Assembly: GCA_900542615.1 (NCBI GenBank)
Contig: UQOG01000052.1
Coordinates: 1 to 12,533 of the forward strand
Direction of reading: 5' to 3'
Source: an uncultured Eubacteriales bacterium
GTDB lineage: Bacteria > Bacillota > Clostridia > Christensenellales > CAG-138
DNA length: 12,533 nucleotides
Below, one piece after another: positions 1 to 6,633 of the stretch (its first letter is position 1; the number at the start of each line of letters is the position of its first letter). A program made the translations under genes and the position numbers. The notes under the pieces are model-generated. The model had not been told where the DNA came from, ran no database searches, and saw nothing but the letters and a program-made list of their open reading frames with translations.

Positions 1-25
1 CCTGCGGCCCCTTCGCCGGCAAAAC

Positions 26-60
26 CAAAGCCCCGGGGGCCGAAGGCCCCCGGGGCTTTG
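26..60 (-). terminator. Perfect 16-bp hairpin, probable terminator after cat
   Basis: Positions 26-41 and 45-60 are perfect inverted repeats (core AAAGCCCCGGGGGCC) around a 3-base GAA loop. Read on the minus strand, the hairpin is followed by G and four T (25-21), a short T tract. It lies about 110 bases past the cat stop codon and is the best candidate for the end of that transcript. On the plus strand no T tract follows. Confidence 0.5.
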
Positions 61-171
61 TGGGCGCTTCGCGCCCCCGCCGCCCCCCCCGCGGGCCCCG
101 GCGCTTTCTGCCTGCGCTGGCGCAGGCCCCGGGGAAAACGATGCTAGCGGGCGGGGGAAGGGCCCCGGGCC
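61..171. other. Gene-free GC-rich hairpin region downstream of cat
   Basis: I see no gene here. Two more hairpins are present: GGGCGC/GCGCCC at 62-67 and 71-76, and GCCTGCG/CGCAGGC at 110-116 and 121-127. A run of eight C lies at 83-90. Neither hairpin has a T tract, so they may stabilise the 3' end of the cat mRNA rather than terminate it. Confidence 0.5.
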
Positions 172-798
172 TTAGCCGGGGAAGGCGGCGATGGCCTGGT
201 TCAGCCGGTCCAGGAATTGGGCGATGTGATAGCCGTCGCAAACCGCGTGGTGGATCTGGATGGCCAGGGGGATGGTGGCCTTGCCGTCCTGGCAGGATTT
301 TCGTCCCAGGGTGAAGATGGGTAGCATATACATGCCGGGATCGTATACGTTGATGTTGAAACCGGAAAAGTCCGTCCAGGGGAGCATGGATACGTCGAAG
401 GTATTGCCGGGCCGGCCGGGCTTGGGCGACAGGCAGGCGGCCTGGCCGTATTGGGCCAGGTCCGCCTCATAGGCCTGGAGAAAGGCGGGATAGCTGGCCT
501 GCCAGGGGGTCCAGATGCAGGAGAAGGTTTCCGAAGCCTTGTGGAAGACCGTATAGGAAGGGTGCATGTGGTCGTAGATCCCCAGGCCGGCTTCCGGGGT
601 ATAGGCGGTGCGAAAGGGCTCCAGGCCGTTGACCGTTTTCGTCAGCAGCCAAAGCAGGGCGGGATAGAGCCGGCGCTCCTGGAGGGGGGTAATATCCAGC
701 CGGGTGGTGAGGGAATAGGTACAGCGCACGTCGTTTGTAAAATGCAGATAGTATTCCCGGCGGGGCCAGGTTTCCAGATCGATGGGATGAAAAGCCAT
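172..798 (-). CDS. cat: Chloramphenicol O-acetyltransferase (CatA family)
   Basis: The 208-residue protein transfers acetyl from acetyl-CoA to chloramphenicol in the cytoplasm, which inactivates the drug. The family signature HHAVCDG is at residues 183-189, giving catalytic His184 and the structural Asp188. Other family hallmarks are HPSYTVFH, ETFSCIW and PLAIQIHHAVCDGYH. CatA enzymes are usually about 210-220 residues, so it looks complete. I chose the ATG at 798 because GGGAGG (812-807) lies 8 bases upstream; an in-frame ATG at 870 has no good ribosome site and would add 24 residues unlike the family. The gene follows purB and its terminator, and no clear own promoter is visible in the 80-base leader, so it may depend on read-through. 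I see no leader peptide with an RBS-masking hairpin of the inducible-cat type. A related acetyltransferase with another acceptor cannot be excluded. Confidence 0.93.
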   Translation of the reverse strand: MAFHPIDLETWPRREYYLHFTNDVRCTYSLTTRLDITPLQERRLYPALLWLLTKTVNGLEPFRTAYTPEAGLGIYDHMHPSYTVFHKASETFSCIWTPWQASYPAFLQAYEADLAQYGQAACLSPKPGRPGNTFDVSMLPWTDFSGFNINVYDPGMYMLPIFTLGRKSCQDGKATIPLAIQIHHAVCDGYHIAQFLDRLNQAIAAFPG

Positions 799-879
799 AA
801 AAAGCGCCTCCCAAAAAAGAGATGGGGAGAGGGGGTGACCATGCCGGGCAAACCCGGCCCCGCCGTCCATATAGGGAAA

Positions 880-905
880 GGGGCCAAAGGCAACGCTTTG
901 GCCCC
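880..905 (-). terminator. Intrinsic terminator after purB (bidirectional shape)
   Basis: GGGGCCAAAG (880-889) pairs perfectly with CTTTGGCCCC (896-905) around a 6-base loop. On the minus strand it is followed by TTT then CCC. On the plus strand it is followed by GG and five T (908-912). It sits 30 bases beyond the purB stop, between purB and cat. The minus-strand T tract is short, so read-through into cat is plausible. Confidence 0.6.
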
Positions 906-934
906 GGTTTTTCGGCGGGAACGGGAGGGCGCGG

Positions 935-2350
935 TTATAGGGTGATGGCCTCCATGTCCGCGGCGCCTTCCAGCATGGGCTGAATGCGGGCCAGGAAGGC
1001 GTCCACCTGCTCCGGGGCCCTGCCCACGAAGGCGGCCGGGTCCAGGATGGCCTCCATGTCCTGGGCGGACAGGGGGAAGGCCGGATCGTCGGCCAGACGT
1101 TGCAATAGGTCGTTGGGTTGGCCTTCTTTCACGGCGGCGGCAGCGGCCATGGAATGGACCCGGATCACCTCGTGCAGGGCTTGACGGTCGCCCCCCCGCT
1201 TTACGGCTTCCATCAGGAGGTTTTCCGTGGCGGCAAAGGGCAGGTATTCCCCCATGGCCCGGCGGATCACAGCCTGGTGCACCACCAGGCCGGAAGCCAC
1301 GTTGTAATAGAGGCGCAGGATGGCGTCCGTGGCCAGGAAGGCCTCGGGCAGGGAAAGCCGCCGGTTGGCGGAATCGTCCAGGGTGCGTTCAAACCACTGG
1401 GTGGAGGCGGTCATGGGGCCGTTGAGGGCGTCCGCCATGACGAAGCGGGCCAGGCCGCAGATCCGCTCGGAACGCATGGGGTTCCGCTTATAGGCCATGG
1501 CGGAGGAACCCACCTGATGGTCGGCAAAGGGCTCCTCGATCTGGCCCTCGTGCTGCAGGAGGCGGATATCCCCGGCAAAGCGGTAGGCGCTTTGGGCGAT
1601 GGAGGATAGAAGGGCCAGGATGCGGCTATCCGCCTTGCGGGGATAGGTCTGGCCGCATACGGGATAGCAGGCGTCAAAGCCAAAGGCCTGGGCCAGCATG
1701 GCGTTCATTTGGTCGATCTTCTGGGTATCCCCGTCAAAGAGCTCCAGAAAGCTGGCTTCCGTGCCGGTGGTGCCCCGGCAGCCCAGAAACCGCAACCCCT
1801 GTCGGACGTCCTGCAATTCCTCCAGGTCCAGCATCAGGTCCTGCATCCACAGGCAGGCCCGCTTGCCTACAGTCACCGGCTGGGCGGGCTGAAAGTGGGT
1901 ATAGCCTGGGGTGGCCAGGTCCCGGTAGCGGCGGGCAAAGTCTGAAAGGGCGCAAAGCACCGCCTTGATCTGGCCTTCCAGCAGGTTCAGGGCGTCCCGG
2001 TAGAGGATCAGGTCCGCGTTATCCGTCACATAGCAGCTGGTGGCCCCCAGGTGGATGATGCCTGCGGCCTGGGGACAGCGGGCGCCAAATTCATGGATAT
2101 GGGCCATCACGTCGTGGCGCACCTCCCGCTCCCGGGCGGCCACGGCCACATAGTCGATGGGGTCCTCCGCATGGGCCAGCAGGGATTCCGCCTGGGCCTG
2201 GGTCACGGGCAGGCCCAGTTCATATTGCGCCCGGGCCAGCTGGGCCCACAGCTTGCGCCATAGCCCATAGCGGGAATCCGGGGAAAACAGGGCCTGCATG
2301 GCCTTGGAGGCATAGCGGCCGGAAAGGGGGCTTTCATAGCGGTCCTTCAT
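935..2350 (-). CDS. purB: Adenylosuccinate lyase
   Basis: The 471-residue cytoplasmic enzyme splits adenylosuccinate to AMP and fumarate, and SAICAR to AICAR, in purine synthesis. It belongs to the fumarase/aspartase superfamily. The signature loop GSSAMAYKRNPMRSER spans 281-296, with the catalytic serine in the SS pair. Substrate-binding and acid-base elements are RHD (78-80), HLGATS (100-105) and TPGYTHFQPAQP (147-158, with His152). Length fits the longer, clostridial-type PurB. The start is the ATG at 2350, with AAAGGTG as ribosome site right after the purA stop. An in-frame ATG at 2443 lies inside purA and would add 31 non-homologous residues. Only 16 bases separate it from purA, so the two are co-transcribed. 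The loop has Ala where many homologues have Pro (SAMPYKRN). Confidence 0.97.
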   Translation of the reverse strand: MKDRYESPLSGRYASKAMQALFSPDSRYGLWRKLWAQLARAQYELGLPVTQAQAESLLAHAEDPIDYVAVAAREREVRHDVMAHIHEFGARCPQAAGIIHLGATSCYVTDNADLILYRDALNLLEGQIKAVLCALSDFARRYRDLATPGYTHFQPAQPVTVGKRACLWMQDLMLDLEELQDVRQGLRFLGCRGTTGTEASFLELFDGDTQKIDQMNAMLAQAFGFDACYPVCGQTYPRKADSRILALLSSIAQSAYRFAGDIRLLQHEGQIEEPFADHQVGSSAMAYKRNPMRSERICGLARFVMADALNGPMTASTQWFERTLDDSANRRLSLPEAFLATDAILRLYYNVASGLVVHQAVIRRAMGEYLPFAATENLLMEAVKRGGDRQALHEVIRVHSMAAAAAVKEGQPNDLLQRLADDPAFPLSAQDMEAILDPAAFVGRAPEQVDAFLARIQPMLEGAADMEAITL

Positions 2351-2366
2351 GGCAAGGGCACCTTTA

Positions 2367-3641
2367 TTATCGCTGGATGATGGCGTCCCGGTCGGCTCCC
2401 ACGGATACATAGGTGATGGGGCAGCCGATCTGATCCTCCACATAGGTGACGTAATCCTGGGCGGCCTGGGGCAGGTCCTCCCAATAGCGCACCCCGCTGA
2501 TATCGCAGCCCCAGCCCGGCAGGGTCTCCATTACCGGCTTGGCCTTGGCCAGCTGGGAGGGGAAGGGGAAGGCTTCGGTCTGCTTGCCATCGATATCATA
2601 GGCAATGCAAACGGGGATCTCCTCCATGTAGGAGAGGATATCCAGCTTGGTCAGGGCGATGGAGGTGGCGCCCTGGACCTTGACCCCGTAGCGGGTGGCC
2701 ACCAGATCCAGCGGCCCTACCCGGCGGGGCCGGCCGGTGGCCGCGCCGTATTCGCCGCCGGCTTCCCGCAGCTTGTCCGCCTCCGCACCAAACCATTCCG
2801 CGGTGAAGGGGCCTTCCCCCACGCAGGTGGAATAGGCCTTCACAATGCCCAGCACCTCGTCCACCCGTAGATCCGGCGCGCCGCAGCCGATGGGCGCATA
2901 GGCGGCCAGGGGGGTGGAGGAGGAGGTATAGGGATAGATGCCGTAGTCGATGTCCCGAAGAGCCCCCAGCTGGGCCTCAAAGAGGATGTTCTTGCCCCGC
3001 AGCTGGGCCAGGCGCAGCACGCTCCCCGCGTCGCAGATATAGGGCCGCAGCTGGCCGCCGAATTTCTCCAGCCAGGCCATGAGGGTATCGTAATCGTAAG
3101 GCTCCGCCCCATAGACGTTTTGAATGGTCAGGTTTTTCCATTCCAGGATGCCCTTGAGCCGCTGGCCCAGGTAATCCATGTCCATCAGCTCGCCCATCAT
3201 GATGGTTTTCTTTTGGAATTTATCGCTGTATACCGGCGCGATGCCCCGCTTGGTGGAGCCGTATTTGGCGTCCTTGAGCCGCTCCTCCTCCAGGGCGTCC
3301 TGGGCCCGGTGGTAGGGGAATACAATGGTGGCCCGGTCGCTGATCTTAAAGTTCTCCGGGGTGATGGATACCCCCGCCGCCTGTAAGCTCTGCATTTCCT
3401 CCAGCAGGGCTTCCGGGTCGATCACCGTGCCGTTGCCCAGCAAGTTGATCACTTCCGGCCGGAAAATGCCGCTGGGGATCAGGTGCAGGGCAAATTTGCC
3501 ATATTGGTTGATGACCGTATGGCCCGCGTTGTTGCCCCCCTGGTAACGGACCACCACGTCGTATTCGCTGGCCAGCAGATCCACCATGCGGCCCTTTCCT
3601 TCGTCCCCCCAGTTGATGCCTACAATCGCGCAGTTCGCCAT
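2367..3641 (-). CDS. purA: Adenylosuccinate synthetase
   Basis: The 424-residue cytoplasmic enzyme joins IMP and aspartate with GTP to form adenylosuccinate, the substrate of the next gene product. The GTP loop GDEGKG is at 12-17 with catalytic Asp13, and NNAGH at 37-41 supplies His41. KAYSTCVGEGPF (268-279) and GRPRRVGPLD (303-312) match the aspartate/IMP-contact regions, and TKLD (331-334) is the guanine-recognition motif. The ATG at 3641 is preceded by AAGGAGG at a normal distance; an in-frame ATG at 3674 adds 11 residues and would have to sit upstream of that site. In place of the common EGAQGTLLDID loop this protein reads EAQLGALRDID (222-232), so the usual IMP-pocket glutamine position is Leu. 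This points to a divergent but apparently intact PurA subfamily. Confidence 0.97.
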   Translation of the reverse strand: MANCAIVGINWGDEGKGRMVDLLASEYDVVVRYQGGNNAGHTVINQYGKFALHLIPSGIFRPEVINLLGNGTVIDPEALLEEMQSLQAAGVSITPENFKISDRATIVFPYHRAQDALEEERLKDAKYGSTKRGIAPVYSDKFQKKTIMMGELMDMDYLGQRLKGILEWKNLTIQNVYGAEPYDYDTLMAWLEKFGGQLRPYICDAGSVLRLAQLRGKNILFEAQLGALRDIDYGIYPYTSSSTPLAAYAPIGCGAPDLRVDEVLGIVKAYSTCVGEGPFTAEWFGAEADKLREAGGEYGAATGRPRRVGPLDLVATRYGVKVQGATSIALTKLDILSYMEEIPVCIAYDIDGKQTEAFPFPSQLAKAKPVMETLPGWGCDISGVRYWEDLPQAAQDYVTYVEDQIGCPITYVSVGADRDAIIQR

Positions 3642-3722
3642 GTTGCTTCCTCCTTGTTGTTCTTGGGTCAACACTATAATAACACGTTTTATATCGTTGG
3701 CAGAATATCTATTTTGCTTATG

Positions 3723-3750
3723 GATATATCATTTTTTTGCATAGCTGCAA
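3723..3750 (-). promoter_or_regulatory. Candidate purA promoter with extended -10
   Basis: Read on the minus strand, TTGCAG (3750-3745) lies 16 bases before TATATC (3728-3723), which is preceded by TG and one base, the extended -10 form. It predicts a leader of about 75 A/T-rich bases before purA. Other AT-rich -10-like strings closer to the gene (3680-3700) are possible alternatives. Confidence 0.4.
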
Positions 3751-3778
3751 GCGCTTTGCCCTTTGAAGGCTTCCGCGT

Positions 3779-3823
3779 CCCAAAAAGAAAAAACCCTTGC
3801 GGTTCCTGGCTGGGGTTTTTGGG
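3779..3823 (-). terminator. Terminator upstream of the purA promoter
   Basis: On the minus strand AAAAACCCC (3820-3812) pairs with GGGTTTTTT (3796-3788) and is followed by C and five T (3786-3782). An overlapping alternative pairs CCCAAAAA (3779-3786) with TTTTTGGG (3816-3823). It would stop minus-strand transcripts coming from the DUF362 gene before they reach purA. The plus-strand form also has a T tract, so it may work both ways. Confidence 0.5.
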
Positions 3824-3885
3824 CGGAATGGAAAATATTTAACGGGAATCTACTTTTTTGGAAATAGAGAGGAAAAATTTGGGGG

Positions 3886-3914
3886 TTTACAAGCCCGGCG
3901 AAAAGGCGTAATAT
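3886..3914 (+). promoter_or_regulatory. Promoter pointing away from purA, no gene downstream
   Basis: TTTACA (3886-3891), a 17-base spacer, then TAATAT (3909-3914) fits a vegetative promoter. The predicted start is near 3921. No open reading frame with a ribosome site follows in the next 500 bases on this strand, which suggests that the product is an RNA. Confidence 0.5.
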
Positions 3915-3920
3915 ATCCGC

Positions 3921-4064
3921 TGGTAAGCGTTGTGCTTTAACTCGGTACAGAGAGACCGGAAAGGACAGCTGTGATTTCCCATGGCCAAACGCAGGGATAT
4001 GGTAAGCCTTTCCGGTAACGGAAAGGCTCAGGCTGTCGAAAAAGTGGCTTGCGCCACTTTTTCG
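3921..4064 (+). ncRNA. Candidate structured small RNA, family unknown
   Basis: This is inferred from a promoter (3886-3914), absence of a reading frame, and a terminator (4037-4064) about 143 bases later. ACCGGAAAGG (3955-3964) can pair over a distance with CCTTTCCGGT (4008-4017). The same CCTTTCC can instead pair with a second GGAAAGG copy at 4020-4026 to make a local AGCCTTTCC/GGAAAGGCT hairpin. A CGCT/AGCG hairpin sits at the 5' end. I compared it by eye with 6S, SRP, T-box and common riboswitch cores and recognised none. Confidence 0.33.
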
Positions 4065-4275
4065 AGGTGTTCATAGCTCCCTTGCGCCTACGGCGCGGCC
4101 AGGGAGCTATGCAGGGAAACCCTTGCTACGCAAGGCTTTTTGCGGATTTGCCGTACACCCCCCAGGGGGCCTTCTCTTGTCCCTTCGGGACAATTCACCT
4201 TGTGCCGCCAAATCCGATTAAAGCCTAAAAGGGCCGCGATCTTCCATTCGCCAGAGGTTTTTCGACAAGCTGAAG
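4030..4275. repeat. Hairpin-packed element with imperfect inverted ends (MITE-like)
   Basis: The left end CAGGCTGTCGAAAAA (4029-4043) and the right end TTTTTCGACAAGCTG (4258-4272) are inverted copies with 13 of 15 matches. Between them lie nested hairpins: CATAGCTCCCT/AGGGAGCTATG (4072-4082, 4101-4111) with an inner GCGCC/GGCGC; CCTTGC/GCAAGG (4121-4126, 4130-4135) followed by CTTTTT; CGGATTTG/CAAATCCG (4143-4150, 4209-4216); and GTCCC/GGGAC (4179-4183, 4187-4191). There is no transposase and no convincing target duplication. A non-autonomous mobile repeat or a repeated RNA element fits best. Open frames run through it on both strands but lack ribosome sites. Confidence 0.45.
4037..4064 (+). 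terminator. Strong palindromic terminator-like hairpin
   Basis: CGAAAAAGTGGC (4037-4048) pairs perfectly with GCCACTTTTTCG (4053-4064) around TTGC. The GTGGC/GCCAC core followed by five T works as a terminator on the plus strand, and by symmetry on the minus strand. It also forms the left shoulder of the palindromic element 4030-4275. Confidence 0.6.
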
Positions 4276-4467
4276 AGCGGGACGCTTCCACAGTTCGCAA
4301 AGGTCGCTACGCGTCGCCGCGAAAGCGGCTTCCGTCAACTCCCTTGCGCACTGGGCTTCCGCCTCGCTTCTTCCGCCACTGGCGGCGCTCGGCTCCGCCC
4401 AGCCGCCGCCCCCTCCCGTTGGCCGGGCCTCCCCCCAGGCCGGGAGGAAGCGGGGCAGTCGAAAAGG
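4276..4467. other. Gene-free GC-rich stretch after the DUF362 gene
   Basis: No gene is seen. It contains GCCGC-GAAA-GCGGC (4316-4329, a GNRA-type tetraloop hairpin), a GGCGGC/GCCGCC inverted pair (4381-4407) and a long imperfect hairpin CCTCCCG...CGGGAGG (4412-4418, 4441-4447) with inner GCCT/AGGC. The last lies just past the DUF362 stop codon but has no T tract. A further GCAGTCGAAAA copy at 4455-4465 resembles the GTCGAAAA end of the adjacent palindromic element in direct orientation, so a second, decayed repeat copy is possible. Confidence 0.45.
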
Positions 4468-5601
4468 CTATTTCACCACGATCAGCTCATAGTTGCGGTT
4501 GCCTAGGCCGATCTTTTCGCCGTGGGCGAGGCAGGTTTTCCACTCGGATTCTGGGGTGGAGTTGACAAAGTGGTCGTGATGGTCCACGAAATCCGGTTTG
4601 GCCATATTATCCGTCAGCTGGCTGTTGGCCATGGGGGTGGCGGCCAGGCAGGCGTCTACGCAGGCCTGATCCAAGGCCAAGGGGTCAAAGGAGGCAAACA
4701 TGCCAATGTTGGGCAGGATAGGCGCATCGTTTTCGCAGTGGCAGTCGCAGTTGGGGGACACATCCACCACCAGGGAGATGTGGAAGTTGGGCCGCCCCGC
4801 CACCACGGCCTTAGCATACTCTGCCATGCGGCAATTCAGATCCGCGCTGGCGTTGTCGTTTTCAAAGGCAATGGCGTCGAAATTGCAGGCTCCCAGGCAC
4901 CGGCCGCAGCCTACACAGTGGCTGGGATCTACGGACATTTTCCGGGTGGCCTCGTTGAATACCAGGCCCTGGTTGGCGCATTCCCGCTGGCAACGTTTGC
5001 AGCCCCGGCAAAGGGCAGGATCGATCTGGGGCTTACCGCTGCTATGCTGGTCCTTTTTGCCCGCCCGGGAGCCGCAGCCCATGCCGATGTTTTTGATGGC
5101 GCCGCCAAAGCCGGTCATCTCATGGCCCTTGAAGTGGGTTAGGCTGATGAACACATCTGCGTCCATCACCGCCCGGCCGATTCGGGCTTCTTTTACATAT
5201 TCCCCGCCGGGTACCGGCACGGAAACGTCATCGGTGCCCTTCAGGCCGTCCGCGATCAGCAGGGGGCAGCCCACGGTCATGGGGGTAAAGCCGTTTTCCC
5301 AGGCGCAGGCCAAGTGTTCCAAGGCGTTTTTCCGGCTGCCGGGATACATGGTATTGCAGTCCGTCAGGAAGGGATGTCCCCCCAGCTCCTTTACCACGTC
5401 CACCACCGCCCGGGCGTAGTTGGGCCGCAAATAGCTGACATTGCCCAATTCGCCGAAGTGCATCTTAATGGCCACGAACTTCCCGTCCATTTCCAATTCG
5501 CCGATGCCGGCGGCGGTTATGAGCTTTTTGAGCTTTTGCGGCAGCCCCATGCCAAAGGCCACCGTGCGAAAATCGGAAAAATATACCCTTGCTTTTTCCA
5601 T
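4468..5601 (-). CDS. DUF362 domain protein with two 4Fe-4S clusters
   Basis: The 377-residue protein has an N-terminal DUF362 region (about 1-190, with KMHFGELGNVSYLRP at 46-60 and LTHFKGHEMTGFGGAIKN at 154-171). A ferredoxin insert follows, with C198-x2-C201-x2-C204-x3-C208 and C229-x2-C232-x2-C235-x3-C239, each able to hold one 4Fe-4S cluster. A further cysteine group NCDCHCE lies at 284-290. No signal peptide or membrane segment is visible, so it is probably cytoplasmic. The family is annotated as an uncharacterised Fe-S protein; an electron-transfer or redox role is inferred and the substrate is unknown. The start is the ATG at 5601, with GGAG 9 bases upstream; a second ATG three codons earlier overlaps that site. 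It is divergent from the alarmone synthetase gene and probably monocistronic. Confidence 0.9.
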   Translation of the reverse strand: MEKARVYFSDFRTVAFGMGLPQKLKKLITAAGIGELEMDGKFVAIKMHFGELGNVSYLRPNYARAVVDVVKELGGHPFLTDCNTMYPGSRKNALEHLACAWENGFTPMTVGCPLLIADGLKGTDDVSVPVPGGEYVKEARIGRAVMDADVFISLTHFKGHEMTGFGGAIKNIGMGCGSRAGKKDQHSSGKPQIDPALCRGCKRCQRECANQGLVFNEATRKMSVDPSHCVGCGRCLGACNFDAIAFENDNASADLNCRMAEYAKAVVAGRPNFHISLVVDVSPNCDCHCENDAPILPNIGMFASFDPLALDQACVDACLAATPMANSQLTDNMAKPDFVDHHDHFVNSTPESEWKTCLAHGEKIGLGNRNYELIVVK

Positions 5602-5721
5602 TCTATTCATCTCCAATCCAAGTGATGGGCCTTTCACCGGGCAGGGAACCCTCCCCCAATGGCTGCGGGGCCGCTGGAAATCCATGGATGAAAAGCCAAA
5701 AAATGAACCATACCTATGTAT

Positions 5722-5751
5722 ATTATTGGGTATGGCACAGGATCCTGTCAA
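5722..5751 (-). promoter_or_regulatory. Promoter of the DUF362 gene
   Basis: On the minus strand a consensus TTGACA (5751-5746) is followed by an 18-base spacer and AATAAT (5727-5722, five of six consensus bases). Transcription would start near 5715 and leave a leader of about 115 bases, in which I recognise no known riboswitch. Confidence 0.62.
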
Positions 5752-5809
5752 GGGTGGAAATGGCCCGTAGCGGGGAGAAAATCTTCACCCTTTCGCCTTG
5801 TTCTTTCCG

Positions 5810-5838
5810 TTGCCCCGGGGCGGATTAGCCTGTACAAT
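5810..5838 (+). promoter_or_regulatory. Promoter of the alarmone synthetase gene
   Basis: TTGCCC (5810-5815), a 17-base spacer and TACAAT (5833-5838) give a good vegetative promoter. The predicted start near 5845 leaves a 40-base leader ending in AGGAGG (5874-5879). Confidence 0.7.
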
Positions 5839-5885
5839 AAAAAGAAATCCATCATCTAGGATCTGATCCTGGCAGGAGGATATCT

Positions 5886-6563
5886 ATGCAAGAAACCGTT
5901 GATTTGTCCATTTTACTTCCCGAAAACGCCAATAACACCCTGTTGGAACAGGGGATCGCCCAGCTGCAGGAATATCAGGCCATGCGGCAGCTCTATAACG
6001 GGGCCATCCGGGAGATTACCACCAAGCTGGAAAACCTGGACGACGAATTCAGCACCCGCTACGCCCATAACCCCATCCACCATATGGAAAGCCGGCTGAA
6101 ATCCCTTAAAAGCATTGTGGGCAAGCTGCATCGAAAGGGGCTGCCCCTCACCCTGGCCAGCGCCCAGGCGGAATTGTATGATATCGCCGGGGTCCGGGTG
6201 ATCTGCAATTATATCGATGATATCTACGACCTGGCGAATATGCTGTGCAGCCAGGCGGATGTGGAGGTGCTGCAGCGCCGGGACTATATTCAAAAACCCA
6301 AGCCCAACGGTTACCGGAGCCTGCATATCACCGTGCGTATTCCGGTCTTTTTATCCACGGGCAGCGTGGGGGTGCCTGTGGAGATCCAGATCCGCACCAT
6401 TGCCATGGACTTTTGGGCCAGCCTGGAGCATCAGCTGCGGTATAAGGCGGAGCATACCGTGCCCCCGACCCTGCGGGCTCAGCTTAAGGCCTGCGCGGAG
6501 GAAAGCGCGGCGCTGGACCTGCGGATGCAGGCGATCTACCGCCAGCTGCCCAAGGAGGGCTGA
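5886..6563 (+). CDS. Small alarmone synthetase (RelA/SpoT synthetase domain, RelQ/RelP type)
   Basis: The 225-residue cytoplasmic enzyme is predicted to transfer pyrophosphate from ATP to GTP or GDP, making (p)ppGpp. It has only the synthetase domain: no HD hydrolase, TGS or ACT part, as in small alarmone synthetases (usually 200-240 residues). Motifs in order are ESRLKSLKSIVGKLHRKG (68-85), the magnesium-site region YDIAGVRVIC (98-107), the nucleotide-binding string YIQKPKPNGYRSLH (134-147), VEIQIRT (165-171, with Glu166) and FWASLEHQLRYK (176-187). The N-terminal 50 residues are helical-looking and may help form the oligomer known for RelQ. The ATG at 5886 has AGGAGG six bases upstream. It converges on trmO. 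Such enzymes are usually controlled at transcription by envelope or alkaline stress; no regulator site is seen here. Confidence 0.95.
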   Translation: MQETVDLSILLPENANNTLLEQGIAQLQEYQAMRQLYNGAIREITTKLENLDDEFSTRYAHNPIHHMESRLKSLKSIVGKLHRKGLPLTLASAQAELYDIAGVRVICNYIDDIYDLANMLCSQADVEVLQRRDYIQKPKPNGYRSLHITVRIPVFLSTGSVGVPVEIQIRTIAMDFWASLEHQLRYKAEHTVPPTLRAQLKACAEESAALDLRMQAIYRQLPKEG

Positions 6564-6633
6564 GAAAGCGCAGCGCCCGACGGACGGCGGGCTGCCGCCG
6601 CCCCCCCCGGGGGAGGTCCCGGCACGGGGGGCG
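6564..6633. other. Convergent gap with GC hairpins, no clear terminator
   Basis: The synthetase gene and trmO converge here. CGGCGG/CCGCCG (6585-6590, 6595-6600) forms a hairpin directly followed by eight C and five G (6601-6613). No T tract follows on either strand, so no standard intrinsic terminator is visible. Confidence 0.5.

Noticed and set aside
81..90. C8 tract as a phase-variable repeat
   Set aside because: It and the C8 run at 6601-6608 lie outside coding regions and promoters, so slippage would not switch a gene.
799..879. Translational attenuator of the inducible-cat type
   Set aside because: The GCCGGG/CCCGGC hairpin (843-858) does not cover the cat ribosome site, and the short frame there runs past the start codon rather than ending as a leader peptide.
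3960..4030. Possible c-di-GMP or purine riboswitch before purA
   Set aside because: The GGCCAAACGCAGGGA string recalls a c-di-GMP-I core, but the required helices and conserved bases do not fit. The strand that could form a purA leader lacks the purine aptamer consensus.
4088..4565. Open frames on both strands through the palindromic element
   Set aside because: They have Arg/Pro/Ser-rich translations, no ribosome sites and no recognisable domain. Open frames on both strands are a by-product of the GC-rich inverted repeats.
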